This document shows positions 12,894 to 30,015 of a stretch of 64,000 nt of DNA, piece after piece (position 1 is the first letter of the stretch; each line of letters begins with the position of its first letter). Source of the stretch: Struthio camelus (taxonomy: Eukaryota > Chordata > Aves > Struthioniformes > Struthionidae); NCBI RefSeq assembly GCF_040807025.1, contig NC_090953.1:23296997-23360996 (forward strand), read 5' to 3'. Below the pieces are notes generated by a model that saw nothing but the letters and a program-made list of their open reading frames with translations, did not search any database and was not told the origin of the DNA. Both the position numbers and the translations under genes were made by a program.

Positions 12894-13190
12894 AGGGTGG
12901 TTTGGCTGATGTACTTCTAACATACACCTATCACCACAGTAATCTTAAAAAAAAACCCATCACCATCCACTATTTCACAGGGAAAAGAAAATGCACGAAT
13001 GTACACCTACTACCACGCACAACAAGAGTCCTGCAGGTCAACTCATGGCCTCTTCAAAACGAAGAAGTAAGATAGAGAAAAAAAGAGCTCAAGACAATGG
13101 GAAAAAAAAAGTCATTACAGAGAACAAAGGAAAAGAAAGATCCGCTATGGTACAGTCCGCCTTTCCGAAACAGTCGCAGGAAACTCGGCT

Positions 13191-13230
13191 CAGCCGTCTT
13201 CCTCCTCCTCCTCCTCCTCCCTTCCCCCCC
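13191..13230. repeat. CCT/CTC microsatellite in SCAMP5 3'UTR
   Basis: (CCT)n is followed by a C run just beyond the SCAMP5 stop codon. On the mRNA strand it reads as GGA-rich. Confidence 0.7.
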
Positions 13231-13261
13231 GATCTGGCGCCCAAGGACAAGGTCCGGCTGC

Positions 13262-19510
<6,249 letters not shown>

Positions 19511-21748
19511 GCCGGCACGCTCTCAGCCTCTCTGTCCCACAGAAAAGGTAGGGAAACAATTCAGATCTCTGCCAAAGCTGGAGGAAAACAAGAGAAAAAG
19601 CGTGATGTGAAGGAAGCAGATAGAGAGAACGACCTGAAGTAGAGCAACCGTCGGAGGTGGCTGTGCGCCTGGGAAAGGTGTTACCAGAAAGGAAAACAGT
19701 CTTCCTCCCGGATACTGGGAGGCAGAAGTGCCTGCCCACTGCCACAGCCCCCAACTCATATTTAGGCAATTCCCATCGCAGTCGGGCACTGTCCAGCCGG
19801 CAGCGTTGATCTTCCTAGACCCAGGAAGGAGCCAACTTCTCCCCCACGCCAGCAAAGCGCCAGCTCCGTGCGCCGGAGCAAGCGGCGCACAGCAAATCCC
19901 AGCTACCTTCGCTCCCTTTGCGAGATCTCCCCGAGAAGACAACCTTCACCTTCCTCCACTGCTCCAAAATAACTCAAGGTCAGCGCTATAATAAGGCGGT
20001 TTGCTTTATTTAAGCAGACACTCTCTTCTGTAGTATTTACACATACAGGCTTACCATCGACGCCTGGCTTCCTACAGGATAAACCCAGGCTACTAAGGCC
20101 CAAAGCTTACGCGCCAATTAAAGCGCTGGCTGGAGCTGGAAGATTAAAAAGAAGATTCAGCAATGTGGGGCAGGGCACAGGCTTAGCTTCACACTCCTCC
20201 TCGAGTGACCTACATCCACCCCCCATCTCACCCAAGGGGAGACGGCCGGTCAGGGGACGGGGAAGGGACCCCGCTGCGCCCCGCAGCGAGCAGGCACGAC
20301 GCCCGGTGCACCCACGAGCGACAAAAACCAGCAGACAAAACCCAGTGTTGACATCACCGCCCAAACCAGGAGCTTTCGCAACTGCTCTGGGAGGCAACCC
20401 CTGCAAGCCTGGCTTCCCGGAGCCGGGCGGCCCCGCGCAGCTGGGGCTCGCTGGCGCTAACTGCCTCCGGCACAGCCCCGAGCCGTGAGCAAGGCAATAT
20501 CGCACCCTCTGCAAGCCCAAGCCAAAAACCAGCCTGGAAGGGAAAAGGGAAATCAGCCAAAAATTCATCACTGGTGATTGTCACTAACGAGTCAGCCTAA
20601 CGGTTACTCATGTAATTTGGCACCTGGTGCCATTTCCAGAGGTGCTAACGTTGGTCCCGTCTTGCAGGGGGAAGGCAGGCGCCCCGGGACGGTTTGCTGG
20701 ACAGTGTTTCATGCTCCAAAGGCTCAAGCTCTGGGTGAGATCTCTGAACCGTGCTACGCTTAGCCCTGTCCCAGCAGCAAAACGGGCATGCAGCGTCACT
20801 TAAAAACAAAAATTAAGGACCGAGGTTTTAAGTGTCAGAGCGAAGGTAACACCCTCTGTCCCCATGCTGCCTAGCGACCCGCGGGGCTCCATCGGGTGCT
20901 GCCCCTGGGTTTTGCGCTCAGCTAACTCCCTCGGACAGCGCGAACACGCTGGCGAGACGAGGTCCCGCCAGTCGGCGCGTTTGGCTCTCCAGAAGAGAGG
21001 AGACGGTTCGGAGGACGCAGAGCCCAGGTGCCTGCGCCAAGGCCGCGGGAGCCCGGTACGCCCCAGCACCGGCCCCGAGCTGAGCACCCGGCCACCGGCA
21101 CGGGGACCCTCAGCTCCCCTCCGGAGGGGCTTAAGGCCACGCGCCTTCGCGGGGAGCCTGGCTCCGCAGGCAGGCAGCAGCCCTTCCTCCCCGGGGACCG
21201 ACCGCCGCTGGGCTCCCCTCTCCGCCCCGGGATCGCACCTTCGCGGGCAGCTCGCAGGGCTGGCCACATCCTCCACCGCGCTCGTTCCTCCCAAAGGCAA
21301 AGCGGACGGACGAGTCTACCCGTCCGGCGAGCAGACGCATCCTCCAACCCCACGGAGGGCAGGACAGCGTCCATCTCCAGGCGCATCCCAGCTCCTCTTT
21401 CTGCTCCAGCTCTATCAGAGCAGGGCTTAGCGGGCGGCGCGTCAGCTGCGCCTGCCTTTCACTGGCAGCGCTTGAAGGGCCGGGTGTCGGTTCAATTTAT
21501 ATTATTAAAAAGGAAAAAACCCAGCGCCGGAGACACCGGCTAGGCAAAGAAATCCCCCCTCCCCGCGTGTCATCTCTCCACATGCGACGGCAGCCCACGT
21601 TTGATTCCTTCTCCTCTTGCAGCCCGGGCTATAAATAAGAGCCGTCTGTACGGCTGACGTTTCTCCGGCACGACTGAAGTCACCAGCTCGCCGAGCTGCG
21701 ACGCTGCGCCTGCCACGCGCGGCGAGGAGCAAGGGGCCAGCCGCTCAC

Positions 21749-21800
21749 CTAGACCCATGGCACCGACGTGAGCCGCCAGCCTTGACACTGCAAAAGCCTG
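21749..21800 (-). other. SCAMP5: possible alternative SCAMP5 first exon with its own ATG
   Basis: On the minus strand ATGGGTCTAG at 21749-21758 is followed immediately by a strong GTGAGC donor. Splicing to the SCAMP5 exon at 19174 keeps frame and gives MGLEKVNN instead of MAEKVNN. The upstream limit is unknown. No transcript evidence is available to me, so this is inference. Confidence 0.3.
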
Positions 21801-22189
21801 CGCGCTGTGCGAGACCAGACGCCGGGAAAACCGCGCACGCTGCCTTCCCCCCGCCGTGCCGGGGCGGCAGCCCCGCTCCGCGCTGCGGGGCCGTCGCGGG
21901 GGTACGAGCCCGGAGGCAGGGGCGCTCCCGGGGCGGGAAAGCATCGCACCGCCTGCAACCTCGGTGAGGAATTCATTTTATCATGGTTTCATATCCCCGG
22001 GGGCCAGAACGCAGCCCCAGGCTCGGGGTAGGAGCTCTAGAGAGCGGCTTGTGCCGAGCTCAGGAGCAGCCACCGGTCGCGCACAGAGCGCGGAGGGGGG
22101 ATGCGCACGCAGGACGCGAGCTGGCAGCGTCCCCGGGTCACGCTCCCGTCACGCACTGCCCCAGCGCCGCACGCAGGCAGCCCCTCCAG

Positions 22190-22433
22190 GAAGGCCCTTG
22201 GGCTGCACGGGTGGGCGCCCACCCCCCTGGGGTGCGCTGGGCTGCGCACCCACCCGCAGCCCCGGAGAGGGGGATCCTGCAGGAAGGCGCTGCCCTTGCA
22301 CCCACGGGGGCTCGCCAGGAGCGCACCCCCTCCTTGCACACGCGCAACCCCCCTGCAGGGCAAGCGGACACCCCTCTCCTTGCACACGTGCAACCTGCCA
22401 CAAAAGGGGTGCAGACCCCTCCCCGCACAACAG
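22190..22433. repeat. degenerate edge units of the SCAMP5 intron minisatellite
   Basis: Diverged copies of the 53-bp unit can be traced by the shared CTCCTTGCAC core at about 22349 and 22377 and by looser versions further left. They grade into the uniform array that starts at about 22434, and a partial divergent copy also closes the array at about 23400-23420. Confidence 0.6.
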
Positions 22434-23400
22434 AGGGTGGAGCCCCCTCTCCTTGCACTGGGCCATGCTCCCCCCGCTCAAGGGGGGGGGGGTGCAGCCC
22501 CCTCTCCTTGCACTGGGCCATGCTCCCCCCGCTCAAGGGGGGGGGTGCAGCCCCCTCTCCTTGCACTGGGCCATGCTCCCCCCGCTCAAGGGGGGGGGTG
22601 CAGCCCCCTCTCCTTGCACTGGGCCATGCTCCCCCCGCTCAAGGGGGGGGGTGCAGCCCCCTCTCCTTGCACTGGGCCATGCTCCCCCCGCTCAAGGGGG
22701 GGGGTGCAGCCCCCTCTCCTTGCACTGGGCCATGCTCCCCCCGCTCAAGGGGGGGGTGCAGCCCCCTCTCCTTGCACTGGGCCATGCTCCCCCCGCTCAA
22801 GGGGGGGGGTGCAGCCCCCTCTCCTTGCACTGGGCCATGCTCCCCCCGCTCAAGGGGGGGGGTGCAGCCCCCTCTCCTTGCACTGGGCCATGCTCCCCCC
22901 GCTCAAGGGGGGGGGTGCAGCCCCCTCTCCTTGCACTGGGCCATGCTCCCCCCGCTCAAGGGGGGGGGGTGCAGCCCCCTCTCCTTGCACTGGGCCATGC
23001 TCCCCCCGCTCAAGGGGGGGGGTGCAGCCCCCTCTCCTTGCACTGGGCCATGCTCCCCCCGCTCAAGGGGGGGGGTGCAGCCCCCTCTCCTTGCACTGGG
23101 CCATGCTCCCCCCGCTCAAGGGGGGGGGTGCAGCCCCCTCTCCTTGCACTGGGCCATGCTCCCCCCGCTCAAGGGGGGGGGTGCAGCCCCCTCTCCTTGC
23201 ACTGGGCCATGCTCCCCCCGCTCAAGGGGGGGGGGTGCAGCCCCCTCTCCTTGCACTGGGCCATGCTCCCCCCGCTCAAGGGGGGGGGTGCAGCCCCCTC
23301 TCCTTGCACTGGGCCATGCTCCCCCCGCTCAAGGGGGTGGGGTGCAGCCCCCTCTCCTTGCACTGGGCCATGCCCCCCCGCGCAAAGGCGGGGGGTGCAG
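22434..23400. repeat. 53-bp minisatellite, about 18 near-identical copies
   Basis: The unit reads approximately GTGCAGCCCCCTCTCC, TTGCACTGGGCCATG, CTCCCCCCGCTCAAGGGGGGG. Units differ almost only in the length of the closing G run (7 to 10), so the period is 52-56 bp. The last copy (from about 23341) is a variant. Each unit holds an inverted repeat, C6 GCTCAA G6-8, able to form a hairpin, plus a G run that could join G-quadruplexes. Because 53 is not a multiple of three and the unit lacks stops in all plus frames, three long overlapping open frames of about 600-830 codons cross the array. They are artefacts. The array lies in SCAMP5 intron 1, about 0.1 kb from the first-exon donor. Confidence 0.97.
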
Positions 23401-23502
23401 CCCCCTCCTTGCACACGCACTCCCCCCAGCAGCACCCCCGTTGCACGCACACCTCGGGGGGGGGCGGACGATCCCCCCCCCCCGCACGCGCCCCGCGCCG
23501 GG

Positions 23503-23760
23503 ACTCACCGTGCGGAGGGCGGCGGGCCCGGGGGCCCCGCAGCGCCTCGGCTCGGCTCGGCTCGGCTCGGCTCGGCGCTGCTCGGGGCCCGGCGGCTGCT
23601 CGCGCCCTGCCGCCGCCGCCACCCGCTGCGCCTGCCGCAGCGGCCGCGCTCTCGCGAGACTGCGCCGCCGGCCCCGCTATGGGCGGCCCCGAGCTCTCGC
23701 GAGAGCCGCCGCCGCCGAGCGGCGCTGTCCAGGGTCCTGCTGCCGCCGGCGGGGCGGGGC
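23503..23760 (-). promoter_or_regulatory. SCAMP5: SCAMP5 CpG-island promoter and noncoding first exon
   Basis: A minus-strand donor GTGAGT (complement at 23503-23508) closes a probable 5'UTR exon from 23509 to about 23650. The exon includes six tandem CTCGG units at 23546-23575. Upstream are two perfect TCTCGCGAGA palindromes at 23650-23659 and 23695-23704, 45 bp apart. This element is known from TATA-less CpG promoters. GC boxes (GGGGCGGGGC) follow near 23751-23776. No TATA box is seen. Confidence 0.7.
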
Positions 23761-23786
23761 CTCGGGGCGGGGGCGGGGCTCCATGC

Positions 23787-24145
23787 CAGGCACGGGAGAC
23801 CCTCTATGGGGTGCGGTGGGGTGAGATCCGTATGGGTCGGGGAGACCCTCTATGGTGCACGGGAGATCCTATATGGAGCAGTGGCATGTAAAGCTCCATA
23901 TGGGTCAGGGAGACCCTCTGTGGGGCACAGGAGATTCTCCATGGGTCAAGGAGACCATCTATGGGGCACGGGAGATTCTCTAAGAGGCAGAGAGACCCTC
24001 TATGGGGCACGGGAGATTCTCCATGGGGCAGGGGTTTGGCAGGCTGCATATGGGTCAGGGAAGACTCTCCATGGGGCACATGGGGCTCTTTCTGGGGCAG
24101 GGGTACAGCAGGCTCCATATGGGTCACGGGAACTCTCCGTGGGTC
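23787..24145. repeat. degenerate minisatellite upstream of the SCAMP5 promoter
   Basis: About seven irregular units of 42-70 bp are built from the modules GGGAGACCCTCTATGGGGCA, CGGGAGATTCTCCATGGG and CTCCATATGGGTCA. The modules recur in mixed order, which suggests repeated duplication and decay. Open frames across it on both strands are not genes. It is unrelated in sequence to the 53-bp array on the other side of the promoter. Confidence 0.8.
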
Positions 24146-24149
24146 GGCT

Positions 24150-25024
24150 CCAGGAGGGCAGCGCCCGGCTGGGGCAGGGTGCCCCGCAGGCAGCCTGGGT
24201 CGGGGCAGCTGCCTGCACGCAGCTGGTGATCGGGAGATCGCTGGCCCCGCCGGCAGGACCGGATTTAGGGGGTCCCTCTGTGCACGGTCATATCGCCCTG
24301 CCATCAGCTCCATACAACACCTGCCTCCCCCTCCCTGTGGATTTATGCCATGTTTTGTGACTATGACTATTTTTTAAACCACCTTTAAGCCTGCAAGCAA
24401 GCACAGAGGAGCTGCTCAGGCAGCCGGCGGTACGGCATGTGCGTTCCCGGGCGGCTCTGCAGCGTGCTTCCCTGGGAAAGGTGCAGCACCTCGCACCTCC
24501 GCGGCTCGCCGCGCTCCCACGCGGAAACCACCGGCCCTGCCTGCCCGGTGCACAGGGGCAACGCAAAGGGCAGAAACGGGCATCATCTGGGAGGACGGCA
24601 CTCCCGGCCGAGAGGCCGCCACAGGAGTTTGTGTTTGCAGGACGTGGGCTGCTTTTATCTCGTGCAAGCAAGGTCAAGGAAGCCAGTATTTTAATGAGAA
24701 AACAGCCTAAGGAAAGCCAGGTGCTGCAGCAAGCATGCTGGCACTTCAATAGGCAGCACTTCTCCCCCGGGTTGTTCCCAGTCCCGCTCCCAGGGCGGGC
24801 GGAGGAGACACGGTGCCGTCACTTTTTCCGTCTGTCATCCAGGCCGCACAACTGCAGGGCTGCTGCAGTTTTTGGGATGCCAAAAATCCCACGTCCCTTT
24901 TCTCTGTGAGCAGAAAGTTTCCCGCTGTCCTGGGCTGGGCTGAAGCCGGCCGTCACCCTCGGTCAGCCAGGCGGGACGGACACGCCACGCGGCTTTCCGC
25001 AGCGGTCTGCCTCGCAGCTGCTGC
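24150..25024. other. intergenic, no recognised feature
   Basis: This is mixed GC-rich sequence beyond the SCAMP5 promoter. I found no exon with recognisable protein similarity and no RNA gene. Confidence 0.5.
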
Positions 25025-25310
25025 TGCTCCATGCAGTCATGAGCACCTTGGATGAAGGGCAGAGAATAAGCTGATTAAATTTGCCAGTGGTGCCCAGCTG
25101 GGGCAATGGCAGCTTGCAGGAATAGGTTAGAATTCAACACAGCCTTGACAAATTGGAGAAACGGTCTGGAAAAAATGGCATGCGATAAAACAAGGGGAAG
25201 TGCCAAGCGCTGCACTTTGTAGGAACCAGCAACAGCCAGGGGGAGCACCGCTGTCTAACAAGCAAGCCTGCAAAAAGGGGTCGAGGGGGCAATGACCTAG
25301 CTGGGAGCCA
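25025..25310 (+). mobile_element. CR1-type LINE fragment (3' ORF2 region)
   Basis: The stretch reads like the end of CR1 ORF2: a 'aaatttgccagtggtgcccag' segment, then 'ccttgacaaattggagaaacggtctgg', then 'gtgccaagcgctgcacttt.taggaac'. These follow the CR1 order of 'F A D D T K', 'D L D K L E K W S' and 'K C K V L H L G R N'-like codons. It is truncated at both ends with frame breaks. It is old, plus-strand and not mobile. Confidence 0.65.
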
Positions 25311-28300
25311 TGAGCATGGGGAAAAAGGCTACACTCGCCCCCGTAAGGCACACAAATCAGTCCCCCTGCTCCCCTCATCACAGCTGGAGCCTCACTAGTG
25401 AGATGTGCAGGGGCATCTCTTCAGGAAAGGTGGGTGGGAAATCGAAGAAGGGTTTGGCTTCATTCACGGCAAGAGTTTGGGACGCACCCAATGCTCGAGG
25501 CAGCTAAGCCCTGGGATAGACTTGCAGAGCTGTGTAACTGGATCAGGGGACTGGTGCGAGCAGCCAGGGGTGCAGGTGGCACCCGAAGGGTCTCCAGCAG
25601 CAGAAGGGCTGCCGGGGGGCAACAGCACCCGGATCAGCAGCTCACTCAGATCCCAGCACCCCAACCTGCAGCTCTGGAGGACACCCATAAAGCAAGGGGC
25701 TGCCAAACCCGAGGGGCAGCCTACCCCCATGCCAAAGCAGAGGACAGAGCGCAGACAGGAGCTGCTAAGAGGTGGTGGCACCAGCTGAAGGATGGGGCAG
25801 GAGCCAGAGGACAGCTGGGCAGGGAGGAGACCAGAGTGACTCACACAGGTGGGACAAAACAGAGACAAAAACCCACTGTCAGCTCCCAAGGGGGGCACGA
25901 GACATCCCAAACCACCCCCAAACCCCCCACAATGTGAGGGGGACTCTGCAGGCAGCGTCCTGCATCCTCAGCGTCGCTACAAGGAGCCCTGGGCAGACTG
26001 CTGCGACCTGGGTTTGTGAGCGTGAAAGCATGAAACGGGCTGTATTTCACCCTCCCATTGTGGGAGGTCCGGCCTCAAGCTTTGCTACAATATTGTACTT
26101 GCTTTGCTACAGAGGTCTGCCAGGGGGAAGTCTCCCAGCAGAAGCTGTGCGGAGCAGGCTCGGGAAGCAGCTGCTGGGCAGCAGGTGAACTTTTCTCCCA
26201 GACCCAAGGAAAAAAAATGAACACTTTATATCTACGGAGCCCTTGTCACTCACAGACCCCCAGCAGGATGGGTGTCATCACTTAGTGGAGATGCTGGGAA
26301 GGAAACTTGACAGAAAGGAGGATGCTACCCAATTCACAGGCAGTAAAACAGAGGGAACCCGGAGAATTCGTGCACCACAGATACATGACCCCTTGGCAGA
26401 GCTGAGGGCCCAGTTGTCTGCTCTAATTGCCTTCGGCAGCCAAGATCTGAGCTCTTATTCCTTGAAGCGTGGGACCGCCACGCATTTAGGTCAAGCTCCC
26501 ACGTAGCAGCGGGAAAGAAAGGGACAGAAGCGTTAAAAGCAATCAGACAGGAGTATTCGGTAGCAGATCCTTACTCGTGCCAAGCATCGCTGCTCACCCA
26601 GGCCATACAGCGCGGGCGAGACCTCACGGGGGTGCTCTGAGACCGAGCGCTGCGCTGGCACGTGCGAGCTCCCCTGCCCGCACAGCCCTGCTTGCGGGCA
26701 CCTGCACGCCCTGCACCTCCGCAGGGCCCAGCGCTGTGGTTTGGGGCTGGGCATGAGCACCCTGAGACCCGCACTGCTCCCTGGGCAGGCATCTGTCAGC
26801 AGATGTGTGGCTCTTTCCTGGACTTCCCTAAAAATCAGCAGCGAGATGGTTTTGTTAGGCCCAGTACCACAAATTGCTTTGTCTCCCTTTCTCTTCTTTC
26901 ATTTCTTGTCTCTTGAGCTTTCTCCCTCTTTCTCCCATCTGGATTCGCTTCCTACCTGCTGCTGTGCCTGCCTCCCCAGGCTCCCATACCTGCCCAGCTC
27001 ACCATCTGTTTCCGTTCTGCTTTTCCTCTTATCCCATGGTTAGGCTCCGCAGACTGCCAGTTTGCAGAGCTATTCCCTGCCCACCACCACCCCCGGACAC
27101 CAAATTTCTACCCACCTGCAGGCTTTAGAGGAAAAGTGACTGATGCCTCAGTATAACAGCCTGCTTAGAGATAATATTGCCTTGCATTTGCCCTTTTCCT
27201 TCCTCTACCCAGCTGGGCCTGGAGGTTTAGCTTGGAAACTGTCCCCATGATGTTACAGCAGGAGCACTTGCCTTCACCCCAGGGTGGCTCGGTGGCCTCC
27301 TAGGCCAGAAGTATGAAGCGACAATCCAGTGCCTTCAGCCAGTTCAGTATGGGGAAATGTTTTCATCTGAAAACTGCTGTTTTCAGTGTTTCAGGGCACA
27401 ATCACATGCAAATGGGTTGCAGCAACTCTGAGTCCAGGAACACAGCCATGCCAGCTCCCCTGCAGCCTCCAGAGCTCCCCATCCACCTGGTACAACTGAA
27501 CATCTTCCAGAGGGTGATGGCTTGCAAAGCTCCTCCTCTGCTGGGGGCCCCGCTCCCATGACCAGCCATCATTGAACTCCACCTGCACCCATGTCCCCTC
27601 CTCCTCCCACCATGATGCCAGGGGAGGTGGCAGGTGCCTGGGAGCCTTCAGGGACACAAGAGAGCAACACTCTGCCCTGCAGCACCACAAACCCTCAGGT
27701 ACACAGGCTCAGAGGGAAGCAGAGAAGCCAGTTTCTCTGCGAGAGGTTGAGTGAGAGCTACACAGGAGCAAAGTGACCTTCTCCAGGGGCAGAAGAGCCT
27801 TGTCACAGGCAGCACGTACCTGGAGGACCAGTTTCTTTTTGGATAGACCAGGGTTGGGCGGTGTTGATGGTGGGAGAGGGCATTTAGGCTGGGATATTTG
27901 CTTTAGAAATAAAAGTCCTCTTAGGAGACATCCACCCAGGGGAATCAGGGTGACCAGCACCTTCCACAGGAGGAAGGGGGCAGGGTGGACAAGCAGCTGG
28001 CCTCAAGAGGCCCTCCTAGGCATATTTCCTCCATGTACATTTTACACATACCCACTAGCATTTCCATTCCTTTCCCAACCTCTGCCTGCTTCTCTCTTTA
28101 CAGTTTGCAATCCTCCAGGGCTTCCCTTCCAGAGCAAATGGGAAGCTCTTCCTTCTCAGGGAGGGCTTCTCAAAGGGGCTGGTCACATCCACAGCCACTG
28201 TGGGGTGGCCCATGGGATCCAGAGGACTGCTGGGCCTTTGCTGCTCCCTTTGGGTGCTCTGCCCAGTCAGGCTGGCTTGCTCCTTCTTCCAGCCTGGAGC

Positions 28301-29390
28301 TGGAGTCACTCTGCTGGCCCCCATTGCTCCCACACATGGGAGCTCAAACCCAAGGTCTCTCCCTTTTGGATACTTGCCTGTAATTTGAGGTGTCCAAGAA
28401 AGGGTCATTTCCACTGGGGTCCCCAGGGAAGGCTAGTGCCAGCTCTGCCAGGGCACAAGCAAGGGCCAGCAAACACACAACCAGCAGGGCAGGGGCTCCA
28501 CCAGCCAGGGCCTGGCCCAACCCCACAGGCCCAAGCAGGGCAAACCCAGGAGTCCAGACCAGCAGCAAGCTCAGGCTGAGGAGGCAGAGCCAAAGGCCAG
28601 CCTAGGAAGTCAGCCCACAGCTTGGGGTCTGGACCAGCCGCATCCCCAGCCAGGCACAGCTGTGGCCAGGCTGAGGAGCAACACCCCTACAATAGAGTTG
28701 ATGGCCATAGACTGAACTTAAATGGGCACTGAGGGTGGGCAGGTGGAGGCCCCAGGTGATGCTGGTCAGGGCCATTAAGAAATTTTAGTGCCCTCAGGGC
28801 CCTGACAGGTCCCTCTTAAGCTGCTCTTGTCCCTATGCCAGGAAGCCCGGCTCCTGCCCAGCCCCATGGGGAGGGTGCCATCACTGAGGGCTTTCTCTCC
28901 AGCACAGAAGGACTGACCTCCACTAGGCCCTGTGATGGACACCAGATTTGCTGACTTGTAGGCTCACTCTGTTGATCCCGGCCCTGTTTGCCTTGCATGT
29001 GGTTTCCACGCACGGACCCCCAGGGGTGCACAGCCCCTCGGCAGCACAGGGAGGCGCCCCGGGCCCCGCGTCCTCTCGGCAGACGTGTTGGAGGGCCGTT
29101 CCTCCTTGTATTTCTTAGACCGTGGTTGAACGCTGTGGTGACCCCAGCTGCAGGTCTCCTAGTCCTGGGCCAAAGCCCATAGCAGCTGCATAACCCAAAG
29201 GGGCAACCTGATACACGTTTCCTTTGCCGGGTAGCACGGGCTGGGATTTGGGGTCATTTCGGTGGGTTACCTGGGGCAAGCGCCGCGCTGAAGGAGCAGG
29301 CGGGAGAAAGCCGCCGCGCAGCAAGCCAGCGTTGCTCGCCGCTATTGCTAGCGATTCGGGGACGAGCAGGATCCTTGGCCGCGCCGCCGC
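25311..29390. other. intergenic between SCAMP5 and RPP25, no confirmed gene
   Basis: No exon of a known gene was recognised. The part from about 27.2 to 28.9 kb is GC-rich but strikingly poor in CpG. It carries open minus-strand stretches, including one at 28344-28568 with a long hydrophobic segment and a possible AG|GCAAGT donor, and one at 27391-27690 that looks compositionally coding. The plus-strand open frame at 25398-25937 is low-complexity and matches nothing I know. Confidence 0.4.
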
Positions 29391-30015
29391 CGCCTGCGGG
29401 AGCGCGGACGGAAGGACGGGGCTCTGCGCTCCCAGGCCCCGGCTAGGCTCAGGGCAGGCGGCTCGGCCGCCGCGTGCAACGTGATGACCGCCTGAGACCT
29501 GAGCCGGGGCGATGTGACGCAGAGATGGACGGCGACTTTCCTTGTATCGGATGCTTCGACTTTCCGAACGACTCCCGCACCTCGCATGAAAGAAAATATA
29601 GAGAGGGCAGGCGGAGGACAGGGGCTCGGGTTACGGCACGCTCCTCTCTGCCTCCCTACTCTCCGTTATGAATTTGTTTCCATTTCCCCCCCCGCCGGTC
29701 TCGGCCTGAGCCACCGTCACGTCTAGCTCTGCACCCGCTCGCGCTCGCCTTCCCTCCGTGCCCCCGAAGCGCCGCCGGCTCCCGCAGCCTCGGCCGCTGG
29801 CCTCGCGCCCGCCCCGACAGCGGCGGATGCTCAGGGAAGACAGACAGACAGGCAGGCAGGCAGGCAGCACGCGGGGCGTAGTTGCTTCGCTCCTCGCTTC
29901 TCCATCCCCGCTTTTACCATCTGCCTCTTCCGCATTTTAATCGACTCCCCGCTCTCTCCTGCCCCGGCGTGTCCCCCCCGCAGCCCCGCTCTGCTCCCCT
30001 CTCCCGCTCCGCTGC
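29391..30015. promoter_or_regulatory. CpG island in the SCAMP5-RPP25 interval
   Basis: The sequence is CpG-dense, with runs such as CGCCGCCGCC, and has a GGCA/GACA short repeat near 29840-29866. No start codon with a recognisable product follows. It may be a distal or unannotated promoter, or an island attached to the adjacent candidate conserved element. Confidence 0.4.

Noticed and set aside
22434-23400. CRISPR-like regular direct repeats
   Set aside because: Units are contiguous with no unique spacers, the host is a vertebrate, and the variation is G-run length only.
21856-24360. Very long plus-strand open frames with a Pro-rich repeated peptide
   Set aside because: They come from a tandem array without stop codons; all three frames are open and no frame is preferred.
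27391-27690. Resemblance of VQVEFNDGWSWERG...VDGELWRL to the N-terminal region of KDM3-type demethylases
   Set aside because: Similarity is limited to a few residues and there is no supporting neighbouring exon; kept only as part of an unassigned segment.
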